DNA of 16,119 nucleotides, taken from positions 1 to 16,119 of the forward strand of contig JAFGKV010000065.1 in the NCBI GenBank assembly GCA_016928395.1. Direction: 5' to 3'. Position numbers and translations under genes: made by a program. The stretch comes from Candidatus Fermentibacterota bacterium. Lineage in GTDB: Bacteria; JAFGKV01. Below the pieces are notes generated by a model. That model worked only from the letters and a program-made list of their open reading frames with translations, was not told the DNA's origin and ran no database searches. This document shows, in pieces, positions 7,467-14,790 of the stretch; positions within the stretch are counted from its first letter, which is position 1; each line of letters begins with the position of its first letter.

Positions 7467-8663
7467 TCATGACCTCTCAACCCGCGCATCGTCCTGAGTA
7501 TCCATCCCGCCCGCCGCGAGGGCAATCCCGTGCAGGAGACGAATCCCGGGTGTGAGAAGCGTATCCGGGAACTCGTAGAAAGGGTGGTGGAGTGCCGGGT
7601 GCTCGGCGCCAGCTCCCAAGCCAAACAGGGCGCCGCGATAGTGCGACGTGAAATGGCCAAAATCCTCGGACCATGCAAAAGGGTGATCGAGGAAACGATT
7701 CTTCAATCCCACGGCATCGGCAACCGATCGCAGGAGCTTGACTGCGTCAGGGCTGTTCACCGTGGCGGGAAAGGGCTCACGGATTTCGATTCGAGCGGTC
7801 AGCCCGTGCGCCCGGCCGATCTCACTACCCAACCGGCGGCAGTGTGCTTCGAGTTCATCCAAAACGCGGTCGGTGTGCGCGCGCATCGTTGCCATGACCA
7901 CGCCTTCCCCTGGGGTTGTCCCGAAAGCGACCTCTCCCACGCGAACATGGATCACGGTCACCTTGGCGGCTTCGTGAAGAGGGATTCGGTCTTGCGGCAA
8001 GGAACTCAACGCTGCGATCACGGCTCCCACGGCCAAGGCCGGGCTCTGACCTCGTTCGGGTTCGGCCGCATGGGCAGTGGCGCCGGTCAGGTGAATGGCT
8101 ATGCCTCTGGATCCACTGGCAAAAGGCCCACTGCGGAGGAGCACCTCGCCGAGGGGGTATCCCGGAAGATTGTGGAGCGCAAACACCCAGTCGGGATGGA
8201 ATCCTGCAAATCGGGCGTCATCGAGCACCATGGATGCGCCCTCGCCGGTCTCTTCGGCGGGTTGGAACAACAAGACGACGCGCCCATTCGCACGGCGGCG
8301 CCAGGCCAGTTCCTGCGCAACGCCGCACAGGATGGCCATATGACCGTCGTGACCACACTTGTGCGACACGCCCGGTGTCGCAGATGGGTGAGGGCAGGAG
8401 CTTTGCTCCGCGATGGGGAGCGCATCCAACTCGCACCGCAGCAGTACCGTCGGGCCGGAGGCAGTTCCCTCATAGACTGCCAGGACCCCGTATCCCCCGA
8501 TGCGCGTGAGCAGCCCGTCCGGTCGTGCGACACGCAGGAACTCCTCGATCAGCCCGGCGGTAGTGACTTCCCCGCGGGAAAGCTCGGCTGCCTGATGCAA
8601 CCTATGACGCAACGCGGTCAGAGACCTGCGATCGTGATCAGTGGATTGAGATACCGAATGCAA
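7467..8663 (-). CDS. M20D-family amidohydrolase / N-acyl-amino-acid deacylase
   Basis: The 398-residue zinc hydrolase belongs to the hippurate hydrolase / N-acyl-L-amino-acid amidohydrolase group. It would release an amino acid from an N-acyl or peptide conjugate in the cytoplasm. Metal and catalytic residues visible are C103 and H105 in SHKCGHDGHMA, E137-E138 in QPAEETGEGA, H164 in ALHN, and H359 in LHHPFYEF. D80 in RCELDALP and SEDF at 332-335 are family hallmarks, and GATAHAAEP marks the dimerisation domain. The start is TTG 8663 with AGAAAGG about ten bases before it; no ATG fits the conserved N-terminus LRHRLHQAAELS. It lies immediately upstream of alr on the same strand. Stereospecificity and acyl group cannot be told from sequence. 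Confidence 0.9.
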   Translation of the reverse strand: MHSVSQSTDHDRRSLTALRHRLHQAAELSRGEVTTAGLIEEFLRVARPDGLLTRIGGYGVLAVYEGTASGPTVLLRCELDALPIAEQSSCPHPSATPGVSHKCGHDGHMAILCGVAQELAWRRRANGRVVLLFQPAEETGEGASMVLDDARFAGFHPDWVFALHNLPGYPLGEVLLRSGPFASGSRGIAIHLTGATAHAAEPERGQSPALAVGAVIAALSSLPQDRIPLHEAAKVTVIHVRVGEVAFGTTPGEGVVMATMRAHTDRVLDELEAHCRRLGSEIGRAHGLTARIEIREPFPATVNSPDAVKLLRSVADAVGLKNRFLDHPFAWSEDFGHFTSHYRGALFGLGAGAEHPALHHPFYEFPDTLLTPGIRLLHGIALAAGGMDTQDDARVERS

Positions 8664-8947
8664 CGCGTCAGCCTTTCTGGTGAGACAGTACGAGAGCGGG
8701 ATCCGTTGCGCACGCGATCACGCTCTCCCCTCTCTGGGATCTCCATCCATAGTTCCCTGGCCTTGGCCAGGCTCTTCCCATGAACGCATCCTGTCCTTAC
8801 TAGCTGCTCGTCTGTCGTGTCAAGGAAAACCAGACCCTGTTCGATGGTCTTTCTAACCTGAAACTTCACGCAACCGACATCCCAGAATCCAAGCGATGCC
8901 GGGGTACCCCCAGCATTCAGTGGTGCGGGACCAAGCTCCGCGCACAC

Positions 8948-8971
8948 CCTCACCGCCGAGCGGCGGTGAGG
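8948..8971. repeat. Inverted repeat, 11-bp arms
   Basis: CCTCACCGCCG (8948-8958) and CGGCGGTGAGG (8961-8971) are perfect complements separated by AG. It directly abuts the next inverted repeat, so together they form a two-hairpin unit like a BIME. Confidence 0.75.
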
Positions 8972-8995
8972 CGTTCCCAAGCACGCATGGGAACG
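8972..8995. repeat. Inverted repeat, 8-bp arms
   Basis: CGTTCCCA (8972-8979) and TGGGAACG (8988-8995) are perfect complements around an eight-base loop. GTTCCCA...TGGGAAC hairpins of this kind are widespread dispersed repeats in bacterial intergenic DNA. Confidence 0.7.
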
Positions 8996-9072
8996 AGTCG
9001 GCGGAAACAGGAGCACGAATCTTATCGCCCGGCTTGGCCCCGCACCCAACGCTCTGGGGGCTGTGGCGTGAA

Positions 9073-9119
9073 CGGGCGATCCAGAACTCGGTCTGGATTG
9101 CCCGAACGAGCCGGGCAAT
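9073..9119. repeat. Two overlapping hairpins with GATTGCCCG arms
   Basis: CGGGCGATCCAGA (9073-9085) pairs with TCTGGATTGCCCG (9092-9104) with one G-T wobble. The right arm also starts a second hairpin, ATTGCCCG (9097-9104) with CGGGCAAT (9112-9119). The two stems compete for the same bases. The second hairpin resembles a dispersed repeat I know from alphaproteobacterial genomes, but that link is from memory only. Confidence 0.65.
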
Positions 9120-9269
9120 GACGGGGGCAGGGGCGGAAGTCTCCCCATGTATGAGCGGGGCAATGCCCGGGTGTCGACGCCGGCATGAAATGTCCTGAAC
9201 TCGCCGGTGAGGGCGTTCCCTCGGAATGCCCGCGATCTCTTCCGGCAAATGGATCCCGGCACGCTGTGG

Positions 9270-9293
9270 AGTGCGCAGGCTTGCCTGCGCACT
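9270..9293. repeat. Inverted repeat, 11-bp arms
   Basis: AGTGCGCAGGC (9270-9280) and GCCTGCGCACT (9283-9293) are perfect complements separated by TT. No T-tract follows on either side. Confidence 0.7.
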
Positions 9294-9776
9294 GGATGGC
9301 GGGAGCGCTCCGAGAGTGTGGGGGGATGAGCAGCTTCCCATTTTGGCACGGGGGGATTGAGGGGGATGTGCACAGCGGGAGCCCAGCTCCCGCAGGCGAA
9401 CGCCCCAGCATCCGGCTGGTGCTGGATCACGGCCGCACCCAGTGGTACGGGGGGCAACCGGCGGCACGCCGCAGCACTCCTTGCATGGCTAACGAAGTGG
9501 CGAGAAAGGCACGGCGCGCAGAATGCATCGCCGCAAGATGCTGGACCTTGCCCCTACACGCCCATGTGCGGCAGCGAGAGGGGGAGAACCGACGCTTCGA
9601 CAGGGAAGAAGAGGTCCCTTTGGGATTGGCCGAAGAAGAGCCATTTCGAAACGGCGTTGACACCCGGGCCGCAACTTGCTTCCCAACACCGTGTGTGGCC
9701 ATCCGATCGAAAAGGCTATCGCGATCACAACAGGGGCTCACCGCTACACTCCGATGTCGATAGCGATCCCGCCTCC

Positions 9777-9796
9777 CTCCCCGCCGAGGGCGGGAG
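9777..9796 (-). terminator. Hairpin downstream of the MATE gene
   Basis: CTCCCCGCC (9777-9785) pairs with GGCGGGAG (9789-9796) with one bulged C and a GAG loop, 23 bases past the MATE stop codon. There is no U-run on the minus strand, so it may be a repeat element or transcript-end stabiliser instead of an intrinsic terminator. Confidence 0.3.
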
Positions 9797-9819
9797 AGAT
9801 CACCCCCAACATCTGATGG

Positions 9820-11340
9820 CTACACCCCGGTTTCTTCCGCCTCCAGCCCAGGAGGAACGGGGATCACTGGACCCGCAGAGGAGTCATGCTGCAGCAACCT
9901 AATTGACCGCCAGTTCCCGCCTTCGAAGCGCCGGCTCATGGTGACTCCGAGGACGATGATGTACACGGCGGAGGCGATCCACGGCCCGATGGACGTGAGC
10001 CCAGGCAGAAACCGGATCATGCCCAACCCGCCAGCGACGATGAATACCCAGCTGTAGATCATTGTGACGATGCCCGGCCAGCGAGTGTCACCGGCTCCCC
10101 GCAGCGCGCCCGTGTAGATGATGCCCACCGCGTCAGCCATTTGGAACACCGCGGCGCACACGAGCAGCGATCCCCCAATGCGTGCAATCTCCGTCGCACG
10201 CTCAGGACTGACATTGCCCCCTATGAACGCACCGATCAAAGAGTGACGAAACACAACGAAACCGATTCCGCATGCCGTCATGTACCCCACAGCTAGGTAC
10301 AGGCCGAGCCTGGCCCGTAACACTGCGGTGTCAGGCTGCCCGGCGCCGATGTACTTGCCCACCAGGCTCGTCACCGCCACGGAGAACCCGACCGCGGGCA
10401 TGAATGAGAGATGCATGTAGCTCAGCGCGATCCAACCCGCAGTCATGTGATCCGGCCCGAACCTGCCCACCAGCACCGTCATGAAGATCGACCAGCAGAC
10501 CAACTCATTCCCGTACTGCACCGCGGGAGGCCACCCGATGCTCAGGAGCCCACGGATCGGCTTGACGGCTGGCCGCCATGCGGAACGGGATCGCAACTCC
10601 CGGTTCATGGCGGGGCCAAGGAACACGCACGCGGGAATGAGTAACTCGACCGCGGTCCCGACGACCGTACCCACGGCCGCGCCTGCAACTCCGAGGGCAG
10701 GAACGCCTGGAATCCCCGGCAGGCCCATCTTCGGCATCCCTTCGCTACCGAAGATGAGCGCGTAGTTCGCGAAGCCGTTGGCGATGTTGCCAAGCACGGC
10801 ACTGACCGTAATGATCTTGGGCCTGTGGATGCCGAAGAAGAACTGGTGGAGCGCGCGGCTCATGAGGGTGAGCAGGGAACCGAGAAGCAGGATCTGACCA
10901 TACACGGTCTCCATGCGGATGAGCCGAGCATACTCGGCGCCCTGCTGGGGGCCATGGATACGGCCGAAGATGCCCGGAAGCACCAGCGCCATGGGCAACA
11001 GAACAACTGCCCATACTGCTGCGCTCAACCAGACGGCGTTCCAGGCATACTTGGGACCTTCGCCGGCCCTCCCCGCGCCGTAGTTCTGGCTTACGTAGGT
11101 ATTCACCACTGAAACGAAGCCCATGAACGCGGCGATGGGCGTGAAGGCCCAGATGCCGCCGTTCCCCTGTGCCGCGACCTCCAGAGGGCCAACCTGCCCG
11201 ACCATGAGCTTGTCGACGAACTGCATGACGGTGTGGCTGGTCATGGTGATTACGGTTGGCCACGCGATCGACCAGACCTCGGCCAGCGGCCTCTGGCGGT
11301 GTGCACCGTTCTTCGAGTTCGCAGCCAGATGATCTATCAT
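9820..11340 (-). CDS. MATE-family multidrug/cation efflux transporter
   Basis: This 506-residue inner-membrane protein has two homologous MatE halves and about 12 membrane segments. The first half begins PLAEVWSIAWPTVITMTSHTVMQFVDKLMVG, the classical MATE opening, with NTYVSQNYGAGRAGEG as the conserved first-half motif. The second half has VAVTSLVGKYIGAGQPDTAV, the equivalent motif, and YTGALRGAGDTRWP near the end. It would export drugs or metabolites in exchange for Na+ or H+. The frame runs upstream for over 100 codons without family homology; ATG 11340 fits the usual N-terminus, though its Shine-Dalgarno (GAAGG, 11 bases away) is weak. It is monocistronic as far as can be seen and faces away from the plus-strand gene at 11860. 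The cargo is unknown. Confidence 0.92.
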   Translation of the reverse strand: MIDHLAANSKNGAHRQRPLAEVWSIAWPTVITMTSHTVMQFVDKLMVGQVGPLEVAAQGNGGIWAFTPIAAFMGFVSVVNTYVSQNYGAGRAGEGPKYAWNAVWLSAAVWAVVLLPMALVLPGIFGRIHGPQQGAEYARLIRMETVYGQILLLGSLLTLMSRALHQFFFGIHRPKIITVSAVLGNIANGFANYALIFGSEGMPKMGLPGIPGVPALGVAGAAVGTVVGTAVELLIPACVFLGPAMNRELRSRSAWRPAVKPIRGLLSIGWPPAVQYGNELVCWSIFMTVLVGRFGPDHMTAGWIALSYMHLSFMPAVGFSVAVTSLVGKYIGAGQPDTAVLRARLGLYLAVGYMTACGIGFVVFRHSLIGAFIGGNVSPERATEIARIGGSLLVCAAVFQMADAVGIIYTGALRGAGDTRWPGIVTMIYSWVFIVAGGLGMIRFLPGLTSIGPWIASAVYIIVLGVTMSRRFEGGNWRSIRLLQHDSSAGPVIPVPPGLEAEETGV

Positions 11341-11424
11341 GGCAGTATCGCCTTCGCGCGGCGTTCTCACCGCCTTGGTGAAGTGGGAGGTTGGGAAAGG
11401 AGGGAGAATGAACGAGACGGCCCA

Positions 11425-11453
11425 AGGTAGCACACCGCCTCCCCCGGGCTCAA
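11425..11453 (-). promoter_or_regulatory. Weak candidate promoter for the MATE gene
   Basis: On the minus strand TTGAGC (11453-11448) is followed after 17 bases by CTACCT (11430-11425), which sits in the context TGTGCTACCT. The -35 matches well but the -10 is poor, so this is tentative. It would give a leader of roughly 80 bases. Confidence 0.3.
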
Positions 11454-11510
11454 CGATATCTTTGGTGGAAAGAGAAGTCCTCAAACTGGCCGAGGCAAGG
11501 GATCCTACTG

Positions 11511-11547
11511 TCGAGCACGGGCGCTCCCTCAAAGCGCCCGTGCTCGA
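11511..11547. repeat. Perfect 15-bp inverted repeat in a divergent intergenic region
   Basis: TCGAGCACGGGCGCT (11511-11525) and AGCGCCCGTGCTCGA (11533-11547) are perfect complements around CCCTCAA. The 519-bp region 11341-11859 that holds it lies between the divergent MATE gene and the plus-strand gene at 11860 and contains no other gene I can support. There is no T-tract, so a REP-like element or bidirectional transcript block is more likely than a terminator. Confidence 0.75.
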
Positions 11548-11859
11548 TTCGTGGTGCCTTCCGCCGGTTTGGCGGCGCGGGCACCTTGAATGTGGGTGTT
11601 CACTGCGCACCACTCGGCCCCTCTTGTGCACAACCGTTGCACCCCTGTTGTCTCGTTCCCGCGGAACCAAGACTACTACGTCGCATGAAGTGAATTCCTC
11701 GGAGTCGCTTGACGGGTTGGGAAGGGCAATGCTTGTTCGTGATCATCGCCTTCGCCTTGGAACCCGGGAGGTGCATTCGAACAGCCTCTCGCGGCACCAG
11801 CAAGATGTTTCCCGAAGGCAGGCCTTCGCTTCCCGCGGTTTCTTCAAGGGTTGCACCAG

Positions 11860-12786
11860 ATGTTCTTCACCATTCCCCACACGTATGAGACCGTGGACTT
11901 CAAGGAACTGTTCTCCGCATCAGGTTCTGCGCGTTGGGAGGAAGTGTGGCGAAACACCGATGTGCTTGCGATCTATGGGAATTCGGTGCTTCCATGGTGG
12001 AGAAAACGTCGCCATCCCGAGCGCTATGCCTCGGGTCACTTCCAGGATGATGACGAGCTGTTTGCTATGGGCGCCTGGCTCCAGACCAGGGGGATCTCGC
12101 TCTGCATCGCTGCCGGGGGCATCAAGGAGTGGAGCCTCGACGCGGTGAGTGCCCGGACGAGGACAGAAGATATGGTCAACCGGTTGGTTCGAAATGGCTG
12201 CCACCCCGCTTCCATTCGAATCGATGAATCTCTCTACGCCGGCTTGAAGCACGGCCAGACGCTCGACGGTGTGGTTGAGACGGTTGCTCGGAACTACTGC
12301 CTGCCGTTGGGCAACGCATTCAATGACCTGAAGATCGGCGTAGTTGAGCCGTGGCCGGCGTGCACCGCCGCCCGTATCGAGTCATACGTGGTGCAACTGG
12401 CGAGACGAGGCACTCCGCCCGCCTTCGTCCATATCGACATCAACTACCCGCGGGTGGGTGTGATAGGCAGCGTCCCGGAGCTGGTTGAGGCACTTGAGAC
12501 CATCTCACGACTAGGCATCCCCATCGGCATCATCGCCTGGTCCAGCAACTTCCACACACGCCCGACCACCAGCGCCGAGTACTGCTGGAACACCTTGGAC
12601 TTCGCGGGCTGGATGCACGGTTACTTCGACCGGTTCTGCGATCACCACATTGTGCAGAGCTGGCAGCCCTACCCCACCCACTGCCTACCGGAAGACGGCG
12701 ACGATACGTTCATGTGGCTGGTCCGTGAGTACGGCAGGCTCCATGTGAGGGATTGGCAACAGATGCCCACGGGCCCGATTGTCTGA
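11860..12786 (+). CDS. Uncharacterised protein, possibly TIM-barrel glycoside-hydrolase-like
   Basis: The 308-residue protein is not one I can name. It reads as alternating strands and helices: DVLAIYGNSVLPWW, an aromatic- and acid-rich GHFQDDDELFAMGAWLQTRG, ISLCIAAGGIKEW, SIRIDESLYAG, KIGVVEPWPA, FVHIDINYP, IPIGIIAWSSNF. The successive strand ends carrying E or D (RIDE, VVEPWP, HIDINYP) are what TIM-barrel glycosidases show. No signal peptide is present; secreted relatives would be expected to have one, so the 5' end may be lost. ATG 11860 follows AAGGG by nine bases; a TTG at 11851 is also in frame. The frame stays open back to 11743 without a better start. It stands alone between gene-poor regions. 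Confidence 0.65.
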   Translation: MFFTIPHTYETVDFKELFSASGSARWEEVWRNTDVLAIYGNSVLPWWRKRRHPERYASGHFQDDDELFAMGAWLQTRGISLCIAAGGIKEWSLDAVSARTRTEDMVNRLVRNGCHPASIRIDESLYAGLKHGQTLDGVVETVARNYCLPLGNAFNDLKIGVVEPWPACTAARIESYVVQLARRGTPPAFVHIDINYPRVGVIGSVPELVEALETISRLGIPIGIIAWSSNFHTRPTTSAEYCWNTLDFAGWMHGYFDRFCDHHIVQSWQPYPTHCLPEDGDDTFMWLVREYGRLHVRDWQQMPTGPIV

Positions 12787-12814
12787 GAGGCGAGACTGCG
12801 CCGTTTGCCGCCCC

Positions 12815-12953
12815 TCTCCTCACTCCTCACTCCTATCTCCTCACTCTTCGTTCCCTTTTAGTTCTTTGCGTCTTTGCGTGAGACATGCCGCCTTCTCTGT
12901 GCCCTCTGTGGTGAGCTTCGCCCCATCGCGCTCTTGGCGCCTCCGCGCGAGAC
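12815..12953. repeat. Tract of short tandem repeats
   Basis: A pyrimidine-biased tract is made of several unrelated short repeats in a row. TCCTCACT recurs at about 12817, 12824 and 12838, TCTTTGCG is perfectly duplicated at 12863-12870 and 12871-12878, and CTCTGTG occurs at 12895-12901 and 12904-12910. CTCTTGGCGCCTCCGCGCGA follows near 12931. No protein is encoded. Confidence 0.65.
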
Positions 12954-13029
12954 TCTCATGTCGGATTTGCCGTCTGACTACCGACTCCTCCCCCACCCCC
13001 TCGAACCAGGCCTACAGCCCCTACCGGCC

Positions 13030-13051
13030 ACTATTCTAAACATAGAATAGT
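13030..13051. promoter_or_regulatory. AT-rich perfect palindrome, operator-like
   Basis: ACTATTCTA (13030-13038) and TAGAATAGT (13043-13051) are perfect complements around AACA. The shape and AT content fit a dimeric repressor operator, but no gene starts next to it: both flanking genes end here. It may be a relict operator from a lost gene or a bidirectional transcript-end hairpin. Confidence 0.4.
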
Positions 13052-13224
13052 CCGCGGCGTGATCGGGAGCGCTGTCAGCGACCTTCGCTGGAGGCCGAAT
13101 GGCTCTTCAGCCCTGGCCGTTTCCTTCAGTTTCAGTTCGGTCTTCTTGGCCCTTCCAGCCCGAGCTGATCCCCGCTACTCCAACCCCGTTGCGTCGGTCG
13201 CCGCGGCCGGCTGGATATCGCAGC

Positions 13225-14088
13225 TCAGGCGCGCGGTGTGTCCGCGGCGCCTGCAGTCGATGGTTGGCTTCCTCGTGTCAGCTTCATCCGCACCACCATG
13301 ACCGGTGGAATCTCCGGCATGTCGTCCCACCGGACACCCGCCCTTCGTCTATCAGGCTCCGGAAGCCCGGGCTCCTCGATCCCATCCACGACAAATCCCG
13401 CCTCAAAACACGACTGAAGGAGCACGTGAATCGGCCGGTGGTAGCAGTACTGCGCTTTCGGTTGTCCGACAATCCCCTCTGCCTTCTTCGCGAAAGAAGT
13501 CAGATACGATGATACCTTGACTCCGGTACGGATGACGTGGCGCCCCGCTTCTTCCTCATACATCTCGGCAAAGCGTTGAATTGCCGCGGAATGGAAGCAC
13601 GGATGCGTGACAGAAAAGACAAACACACCGCCGGGCTTCAACATCCGCGTCAAAGCGAAGAAAAGCGGGATGATCTCCGGCATATCCATCAACGCCATCG
13701 TGCACACAGCTTTGCCGAATCGGCCGACGCCCAACGACAGGAGAGCATCCGTCTTGGCCGCATCGAGCACGTGGTATTCGACCGCATCATCCTTGCGGGT
13801 TCGCTCTCGAGCACGCTGGATGAACTGGGCACTGTGGTCGAACGCCACAACACGCGCCCCAAGTTCAGCCATGCGTCGAGCAAAGCGACCGGCACCGCAG
13901 GCGACGTCCAAAATGACATCCCCTGCGGCGACACAAAGAAGCCGCTCCGAGGCTGGTTCGATCAGCAGTGTCTGGAAATCATTCCCGTCACCAATGCGAT
14001 CGTCCCACCAGTGAGCGTTCGCATCCCATATCCGGCGATTCTCGTCGGTATGCTCAGGGAATTCCGATTTGCGTCGTTCGGTATTCAT
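13225..14088 (-). CDS. Class I SAM-dependent methyltransferase
   Basis: The protein has 287 residues from ATG 14088. Motif I is VILDVACGAGRFARRMAELG (D61-x-A-C-G-x-G), followed by VVAFDHS, whose acidic residue D84 binds the SAM ribose. Post-motif segments are KAVCTMALMDMPEI and MLKPGGVFVFSVTHPCF, the Methyltransf_11/25-like arrangement. YHRPIHVLLQSCFEAGFVVDGIEEP and WDDMPEIPPVMVVRMKL are the C-terminal segments shared by related small-molecule methyltransferases. The first 40 residues (IWDANAHWWDDRIGDGNDFQ) are also typical. The longer frame to 14232 has no homology. The Shine-Dalgarno is weak (GAAG); TATAAA on the minus strand at 14112-14107 could be a -10, giving a very short leader. The methyl acceptor is unknown, and the gene stands alone. 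Confidence 0.87.
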   Translation of the reverse strand: MNTERRKSEFPEHTDENRRIWDANAHWWDDRIGDGNDFQTLLIEPASERLLCVAAGDVILDVACGAGRFARRMAELGARVVAFDHSAQFIQRARERTRKDDAVEYHVLDAAKTDALLSLGVGRFGKAVCTMALMDMPEIIPLFFALTRMLKPGGVFVFSVTHPCFHSAAIQRFAEMYEEEAGRHVIRTGVKVSSYLTSFAKKAEGIVGQPKAQYCYHRPIHVLLQSCFEAGFVVDGIEEPGLPEPDRRRAGVRWDDMPEIPPVMVVRMKLTRGSQPSTAGAADTPRA

Positions 14089-14724
14089 GTCTTCAAACCA
14101 ACTACCTTTATACAGGTCCGCACAAATCCACACCAGAAACGCCCCACACGTTTGATTTGCGGCAGAACACACAGGCTGCTCAGCGACGGAGGCTGCGGAT
14201 CCATGGCCAAGCGCCGAGAATCGACGCGGCAAGCGGCATTGGAGACATGCGATCTACTGCTGTCCATTATGGCCACTGGGGCAGGTCTCTCTCGGAAGAG
14301 GACAAACCGAAGGAAGACCCTCGACTCCAGCGTGTCAAGGAATCGAATCCCCGGTCAATGCAGGGAGTGCAGTCGGAGGATGGTGTCAGCGTGCTCTGCA
14401 GGGCGATGAAGCCTTCTCTTGGCGGCTCCTTCGCTCGGTAAGTTGGCATTTTACCTATGTCCCTAGACCCGTTGGGATACACCCGGGGCTCCTCATCAAT
14501 CTTCCAGAGCCACTCCAAACCTACGAAGAGCCCAGCCTGAAGCATCTGCGCGAGATCCCACTGGTAGTCCAGGCACTTCTGCCCGAACCCAAGCGCATCG
14601 GACCAGCAGCAGAGGGTGCGAGCTATGTCGCGCACCTCAAGCCGGGGCGACTCAAGGGTGCCACCGGCTTACCCGGCATGCGCCTGCATGTCTTTCCTCT
14701 TCACGTGGTTATTCCACTGCGATT
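14089..14724. other. Gene-poor stretch with one doubtful reading frame
   Basis: I cannot support a gene here. A minus-strand frame at 14267-14635 starts with GTG and reads VRDIARTLCCWSDALGFGQK and LDYQWDLAQMLQAGLFVGLE, which looks more protein-like than random, but its second half loses that character, it has no ribosome binding site and I recognise no family. It may be the remnant of a gene. The stretch also holds the repeat at 14632-14674. Confidence 0.45.
14632..14674. repeat. Two-module element also present at 648-691
   Basis: Module A here (14632-14653, GCACCTCAAGCCGGGGCGAC...) matches 670-691 at 19 of 22 positions. Module B (14657-14674, GGTGCCACCGGCTTACCC) matches 648-666 apart from one inserted G and one substitution. 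The order is A-B here and B-A at the left site, as if each were cut from an alternating array in a different phase. Confidence 0.5.
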
Positions 14725-14784
14725 GTCTAACGTCTAAACGATAACCTGCGAGCGAAGCGAGTCAGGTTGATCCGTTTGTTGGGC
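14725..14784 (-). mobile_element. Integron attC-like recombination site
   Basis: Read on the minus strand, this 60-bp site opens with GCCCAAC (14784-14778), matching the R'' consensus RYYYAAC, and closes with GTTAGAC (14731-14725), matching the R' consensus GTTRRRY. The two boxes pair with each other (with T-G wobbles). Inside, AAACG pairs with CGTTT, AT with AT, and AACCTG with CAGGTT, leaving single unpaired bases at 14772 and 14769 on the R'' side only. Such one-sided extrahelical bases are a hallmark of attC sites and fix the orientation. The site begins six bases after the stop of the toroid-protein gene, as in integron cassettes. No integrase gene is in the window and the spacer between boxes is asymmetric, so this remains a candidate. 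Confidence 0.55.
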
Positions 14785-14790
14785 GCACGA

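Larger units (their letters stand above)
8664..9819. other. 1.15-kb gene-less stretch rich in palindromic repeats
   Basis: Several long open frames cross this stretch on both strands, but none has a ribosome binding site, a family motif or consistent coding character. One minus-strand segment around 8700-8880 reads like protein (for example KTIEQGLVFLDTTDEQLV) but I do not recognise it; it may be a gene remnant. The remainder holds at least four different inverted repeats, listed separately. A TTGACA lies on the minus strand at 8823-8818, but without a convincing -10. Confidence 0.6.
12787..13224. other. Gene-less convergent region
   Basis: Between the ends of two convergent genes I see no supported gene. 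It contains the short tandem repeat tract at 12815-12953 and an AT-rich palindrome at 13030-13051. Short open frames such as 13059-13301 lack a ribosome binding site and family motifs. Confidence 0.6.

Noticed and set aside
7415-7678. N-terminal extension of the alanine racemase frame to 7678
   Set aside because: It overlaps the M20 gene and has no family homology; AGGAGG directly precedes ATG 7414.
7530-8783. 417-codon plus-strand open frame opposite the M20 gene
   Set aside because: It is the antisense shadow of a gene with all M20D catalytic motifs; it has no motifs or ribosome binding site of its own.
8618-9457. 279-codon minus-strand open frame
   Set aside because: It runs through several palindromic repeats, overlaps the M20 start and shows no family motif; only the last part reads at all like protein.
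11341-11670. N-terminal extension of the MATE frame to 11670
   Set aside because: It crosses the 15-bp hairpin and is not hydrophobic or MATE-like; homology begins just after ATG 11340.
11339-12148. 269-codon plus-strand open frame
   Set aside because: It overlaps the better-supported gene at 11860 in another frame and is low-complexity basic sequence.
12815-12953. Possible CRISPR array
   Set aside because: The repeats are 7-9 bases long, adjacent and of different sequence, with no spacer pattern.
14330-14360. T-loop-like AATCGAATCCCC suggesting a tRNA end or attachment site
   Set aside because: No acceptor stem, D-arm or anticodon arm can be folded around it.
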